Shown here: piece by piece, positions 60,898 to 64,000 of the stretch
Position numbering within the stretch: the first letter of the stretch is position 1
Layout of the letters: every line of letters starts with the position of its first letter
Source of the DNA: Pseudoalteromonas apostichopi
GTDB lineage: Bacteria > Pseudomonadota > Gammaproteobacteria > Enterobacterales > Alteromonadaceae
Length of the DNA stretch: 64,000 bases
Direction of reading: 5' to 3'
Assembly: GCF_030297135.1 (NCBI RefSeq)
Contig: NZ_AP028065.1
Location: 2,418,001-2,482,000, forward strand
Notes under the pieces: model-generated
The model's database searches: none
Seen by the model: the letters and a program-made list of their open reading frames with translations, nothing else
Told to the model about the DNA's origin: nothing
Translations under genes and position numbers: made by a program

Positions 60898-62376
60898 ATG
60901 CACAAACAAAAAGGAAAAATAGCGATCAATTGGGCTGGCTTTATTGCCGTGGTGCTCTGTATCGTGGTGGCTAACGCTTTTTTAGCAATTGATAGTATTC
61001 GCTCGCTCACTGAAACACAAAACAGCCTAGATAACACGAACTCGCTTAATACAGCTATCGAGCGATTACACTTATCTTTGGTGCAAGCTGAATCGGGTCA
61101 ACGTGGTTATTTACTCACTGATCGTGAAGATTACTTAATGCCTTACAATGATGCAATTGCCTCGATGCAAGCACAGATAATGCTTGTGAAAAGTTTGCAT
61201 TCAGAAATACCGGGTCAGGCAGATCGCATTGCTCGTTTTCTTTACTTAGTAAATGACAAAATTGCGGTAATGACTAAAACGACCGATCTGGCTTTAGCCA
61301 ATAAAGACGTTAAGGCTCGTAGTTTGTTATTAACTAACCAAGGTCGCGACTTATATAAAGAAATTCGCCTAGCAGTTGATGAAATTCAAATGCGTGAGCT
61401 TAATTTCAAGATAGAGCAGTTCACTAAACTCTCGCAAATAAAAGACGATGCTAAGTTAACATTTGCAATTACAGCTGTTACTAGCACTTTATTAATTATT
61501 GGTATGTTCTTGTTAACACGTATCAATTTGCGTAACCAAGCCAAGTACCGAGCTGAACTTGAAAATCAAAATGAGAACCTAGCGGCAAAAGTAGCAGAGC
61601 GCACCCAAGAGCTGACCATCTATTCAGATGAATTAAGCCGCTCAAATCGAGAGCTTGAAGAATTTGCTTTTGTTGCAAGTCATGACTTACAAGAGCCACT
61701 GCGAAAGATTCAAGCTTTTAGTGACCGCCTTGAAAAAATGTTCAAAGATGATCTCGGTGAAAAAGGCATTGATTATATTAATCGCATGAAAAACGCAGCT
61801 CAGCGAATGTCTAACTTAATCAATGACTTGCTTGAATTTTCACGAGTGACGACTCGGGGCAAAGACTTTACTGATACTGACTTAAATGAGGTTGTTGCAG
61901 AAGTACTTGATGATCTTGAAATCGCGGTTAATGAATCTGAAACCACTGTTAATCTCGATACGTTACCGCACATTCAAGCTGATCCAAGCCAAATGCTGCA
62001 ATTGTTCTTAAACATTCTGTCTAATGCAGTGAAGTTTAGGCGTGAAAATGTGCCGCCTGTAATCAACATTAGTTACCAGCGAACCAAAGAGTTTAGTCAA
62101 GTTCATAACGCAGAGGTAGAGTGGGAAATAATTACTATTTCAGACAACGGAATTGGCTTTTCTGAAGAGTACCTAGAAAAAATATTTGTACCATTCCAGC
62201 GTTTGCATGGTCGCTCTCAATATAAGGGCACAGGCATAGGCCTATCAGTTTGTCGCCGAATCGTTGAACGCCATGGTGGAGAAATCACGGCGAATAGTCG
62301 CGTTAATGAAGGTGCAAGCTTTACAATTAAATTACCTGTGGAAACATCGCTTTTCACACTACAAGGAGAGGCGTAA
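60898..62376 (+). CDS. CHASE3-domain sensor histidine kinase
   Basis: This is a 492-residue membrane kinase. Residues about 11-31 and 187-206 are membrane helices. Between them lies a CHASE3-type sensor (SLVQAESGQRGYLLTDREDY near 58-78). A cytoplasmic coiled coil leads to HisKA with His262 (SHDLQEPLRKIQAF). The ATPase domain has the N box ILSNAVKFRRE, DNGIGF and GTGIGLSVCRRIVERHGG. All catalytic elements are present. It overlaps the following response regulator by one base (TAATG). Confidence 0.93.
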   Translation: MHKQKGKIAINWAGFIAVVLCIVVANAFLAIDSIRSLTETQNSLDNTNSLNTAIERLHLSLVQAESGQRGYLLTDREDYLMPYNDAIASMQAQIMLVKSLHSEIPGQADRIARFLYLVNDKIAVMTKTTDLALANKDVKARSLLLTNQGRDLYKEIRLAVDEIQMRELNFKIEQFTKLSQIKDDAKLTFAITAVTSTLLIIGMFLLTRINLRNQAKYRAELENQNENLAAKVAERTQELTIYSDELSRSNRELEEFAFVASHDLQEPLRKIQAFSDRLEKMFKDDLGEKGIDYINRMKNAAQRMSNLINDLLEFSRVTTRGKDFTDTDLNEVVAEVLDDLEIAVNESETTVNLDTLPHIQADPSQMLQLFLNILSNAVKFRRENVPPVINISYQRTKEFSQVHNAEVEWEIITISDNGIGFSEEYLEKIFVPFQRLHGRSQYKGTGIGLSVCRRIVERHGGEITANSRVNEGASFTIKLPVETSLFTLQGEA

Positions 62377-62837
62377 TGCCACTTAATAAAGTTAAACCAA
62401 TTACTATTTTAATGGCTGATGACGACGAAGATGATCGTTTATTAACCCAAGATGCATTGGCCGAAAGCCGTGTATTGAACGAGCTATTTTTTGTTGAAGA
62501 TGGTGTAGAGCTGCTTGAATATCTTGAGCGTAAAGGCAAATTTAGTGAAAAAGAAAAATCGCCACGTCCGGGCTTGATTTTACTTGATTTAAATATGCCG
62601 CGCATGGACGGTCGAGAAGCGCTCCAAGCAATCAAAGCGAACCCTAACTTGAAGGGCATTCCGGTTGTGATTTTAACCACATCAAAACAAGAAGAAGATA
62701 TGGTTAGAGGCTATGACTTAGGCGCTGCATCATACATCACGAAACCGGTTACTTTTGAAGGTTTAGTCGAATTGATGCAAACACTAGGAAAATACTGGGT
62801 AGAGTTTGTAGAGCTGCCAACATCACGAAACGATTAA
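62376..62837 (+). CDS. Single-domain response regulator, Rcp1-like
   Basis: This 153-residue receiver has no output domain. ADDDEDDRLL forms the acidic pocket, Asp71 is the phosphoacceptor (LLDLNMPRMDG), LTTSKQEED has the Thr, and TKPVTFEGL the Lys. The insertion after the phosphoacceptor side (VEDGVELLEYLERKG) is of the Rcp1 kind that pairs with CHASE3 or phytochrome kinases. It overlaps the kinase by one base, so it is probably its direct partner. Confidence 0.92.
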   Translation: MPLNKVKPITILMADDDEDDRLLTQDALAESRVLNELFFVEDGVELLEYLERKGKFSEKEKSPRPGLILLDLNMPRMDGREALQAIKANPNLKGIPVVILTTSKQEEDMVRGYDLGAASYITKPVTFEGLVELMQTLGKYWVEFVELPTSRND

Positions 62838-62887
62838 TTTCGATTAGCGACAATACTTAATTAAGCTAATTGGCATAAGGAGCCAGA

Positions 62888-64000
62888 ATGTTAGATAAGG
62901 TAACCCGATTACTCTTAGTAGAAGACGATGAAGATGACTATATTCTCACCTGCGACTACCTAGAACAATTAGGTTCCCATACATTCGATGTTGAGTGGTT
63001 AAGCTGCCCAGAACAAGCCATTAGTGTGCTTAGCGAAAACAAGCATGATATTTGTTTGTTAGATTATCGCTTAGGCGCCTCTGATGGTTTAGAAGTGCTG
63101 AAACGGGCCGTTGATAACGGTTTTCGCGGTCCGATTATTATGCTGACAGGGCAATCTGATGAAGCTCTCGATTCTGCAGCGCTTGATGCTGGTGCGGTTG
63201 ATTATCTTGTCAAGAGTGAGATGAACTCTAGCCGCTTTGCCCGTGCTATTCGTTATGCTTTAGCTCGCCGAGATGTTGAAGATGAACGTGTAGAGCGCTT
63301 AAAAGCCGAAGCAGAAAACCGTTCTAAAGACCGCTTCTTGGCACATTTAAGTCATGAGTTACGTACACCATTGTCATCCATCTTGGGTTACACTGAGTTA
63401 CTCATGCACAGCGATAAAAATCTACATGCCCAAAATGAGTTGAGCGTGATTTATAGAAATGGTAAGCACTTATTGAGCTTACTCAATGATGTCCTCGACC
63501 TATCAAAAATAGCGGCTGATAAACTTGAACTAAACTGCTGTGATGTCAATTTAGATAGTTTAATGACTGATGTTTATACCCTAATGCGTGTCTCAGCGCT
63601 TGATAAAGGCTTAACTCTTAATTTTGAGTCACAACAGGCACTACCTCTAGTGATCAATACCGATGCTACTCGGTTGCGCCAAATTCTAATTAACATCATT
63701 AATAATGCTATTAAGTTTACTAACCAAGGTGAAATTACCGTTCGTGCTTGGACTGCTTGGGTCCAGGAGCGTGAAATGCTGTTTTTTAGCATTAAAGATA
63801 CAGGCTTAGGTATTCCAGCAGAAAAACAAGCATTGATATTTAAGCCATTTGAACAAATTGCTGATGTTGAATCCCGAGATGTGGGGGGAGCAGGGCTTGG
63901 CCTTGCAATTTGTTCAGAACTACTGAGCCGTATGCAAGGCAGTATTGAACTTGAGTCAACCCAAGGCGTGGGCTCAGAGTTTACTCTTTCTATTTACCCT
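62888..64000 (+). CDS. Receiver-histidine kinase hybrid, 3' end missing
   Basis: The frame is open from the ATG at 62888 to the right edge (371 codons). An N-terminal receiver has Asp59 (LLDYRLGASDG) and LVKSEM as the Lys block. A coiled coil then leads to HisKA with His156 (LSHELRTPLSSILGYTELL). The ATPase domain has INIINNAIKFT, DTGLGIP and GAGLGLAICSELL. Further domains, such as a second receiver, may follow outside the window. It lies 50 bases after the single-domain regulator, in the same direction, and has an AAGGAG-like site. Confidence 0.92.
   Translation, partial: MLDKVTRLLLVEDDEDDYILTCDYLEQLGSHTFDVEWLSCPEQAISVLSENKHDICLLDYRLGASDGLEVLKRAVDNGFRGPIIMLTGQSDEALDSAALDAGAVDYLVKSEMNSSRFARAIRYALARRDVEDERVERLKAEAENRSKDRFLAHLSHELRTPLSSILGYTELLMHSDKNLHAQNELSVIYRNGKHLLSLLNDVLDLSKIAADKLELNCCDVNLDSLMTDVYTLMRVSALDKGLTLNFESQQALPLVINTDATRLRQILINIINNAIKFTNQGEITVRAWTAWVQEREMLFFSIKDTGLGIPAEKQALIFKPFEQIADVESRDVGGAGLGLAICSELLSRMQGSIELESTQGVGSEFTLSIYP

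Overview
This window looks like chromosomal DNA from a marine gammaproteobacterium, most likely Pseudoalteromonas or a close relative in the Alteromonadales. The inference rests on protein sequences, a moderately AT-rich composition, and gene order that matches enterobacterial housekeeping clusters apart from lineage-specific insertions. I see no insertion sequence, prophage or CRISPR array. The window is mostly core genome with accessory genes set between conserved blocks.

Layout. (1) 1-1480: the 5' part of a secreted DUF885 lipoprotein. (2) 1521-11732: a block matching the E. coli rsmE-gshB-yqgE-ruvX-yggS-yggT-rdgB-hemW region, with proC and a pilT-pilU pair; a solute-binding-like protein follows pilU, and DUF4426 sits where yggU lies in E. 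coli. (3) 11802-17602: two poorly known genes, glnE, a membrane-anchored TcpQ-like protein and an lpxL-type acyltransferase. (4) 17710-30667: the conserved tolC / nudF-DUF1249-cpdA-yqiA-parE / parC / plsC-rraB neighbourhood. It is interrupted by a PQQ-type sugar dehydrogenase between parE and parC, and by an opposite-strand M66 metalloprotease between parC and plsC. (5) 30849-33963: an HD-GYP protein, a small membrane protein and a FadL porin. (6) 34078-41543: valS-holC-pepA diverging from lptF-lptG, as in E. coli. (7) 41618-48180: an RDD protein, an AidB-like flavoprotein, tRNA-Leu(CAA), a GAF-like/PAS/GGDEF/EAL protein, a desaturase and a GFA-fold protein. (8) 48173-59096: an accessory stretch with an MFS transporter, a TonB receptor, a lipoprotein with a GlyGly-CTERM tail, two tandem small secreted paralogues, an EEP-fold membrane protein, an aldehyde dehydrogenase, a nitronate monooxygenase, a Crp-like regulator, YgjV and a Nudix enzyme. 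(9) 59313-64000 (running off the window): a compact five-gene signalling operon.

How the genes fit together. The envelope is a recurring theme: LpxL (lipid A), LptF/LptG (LPS export), TolC, FadL, the TonB receptor, PlsC and the type IV pilus motors PilT/PilU. Second-messenger and phosphotransfer signalling is another: CpdA (cAMP), the HD-GYP and EAL proteins (c-di-GMP), and the terminal operon. That operon encodes an NtrC-type regulator, a 69-residue protein consisting of little more than a histidine-kinase phosphoacceptor (HisKA) helix pair, a CHASE3 histidine kinase, a single-domain response regulator and a receiver-kinase hybrid. The stand-alone HisKA mini-protein is the most unusual gene here.

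Outside the genes, two intergenic regions (30670-30755 and 44218-44285) carry arrays of degenerate 7-base tandem repeats of the AGCTATC type, one of them next to two further heptad families. I infer start sites from ribosome-binding sites and family alignment. No database search was possible, so product names rest on recognisable motifs and conserved synteny.
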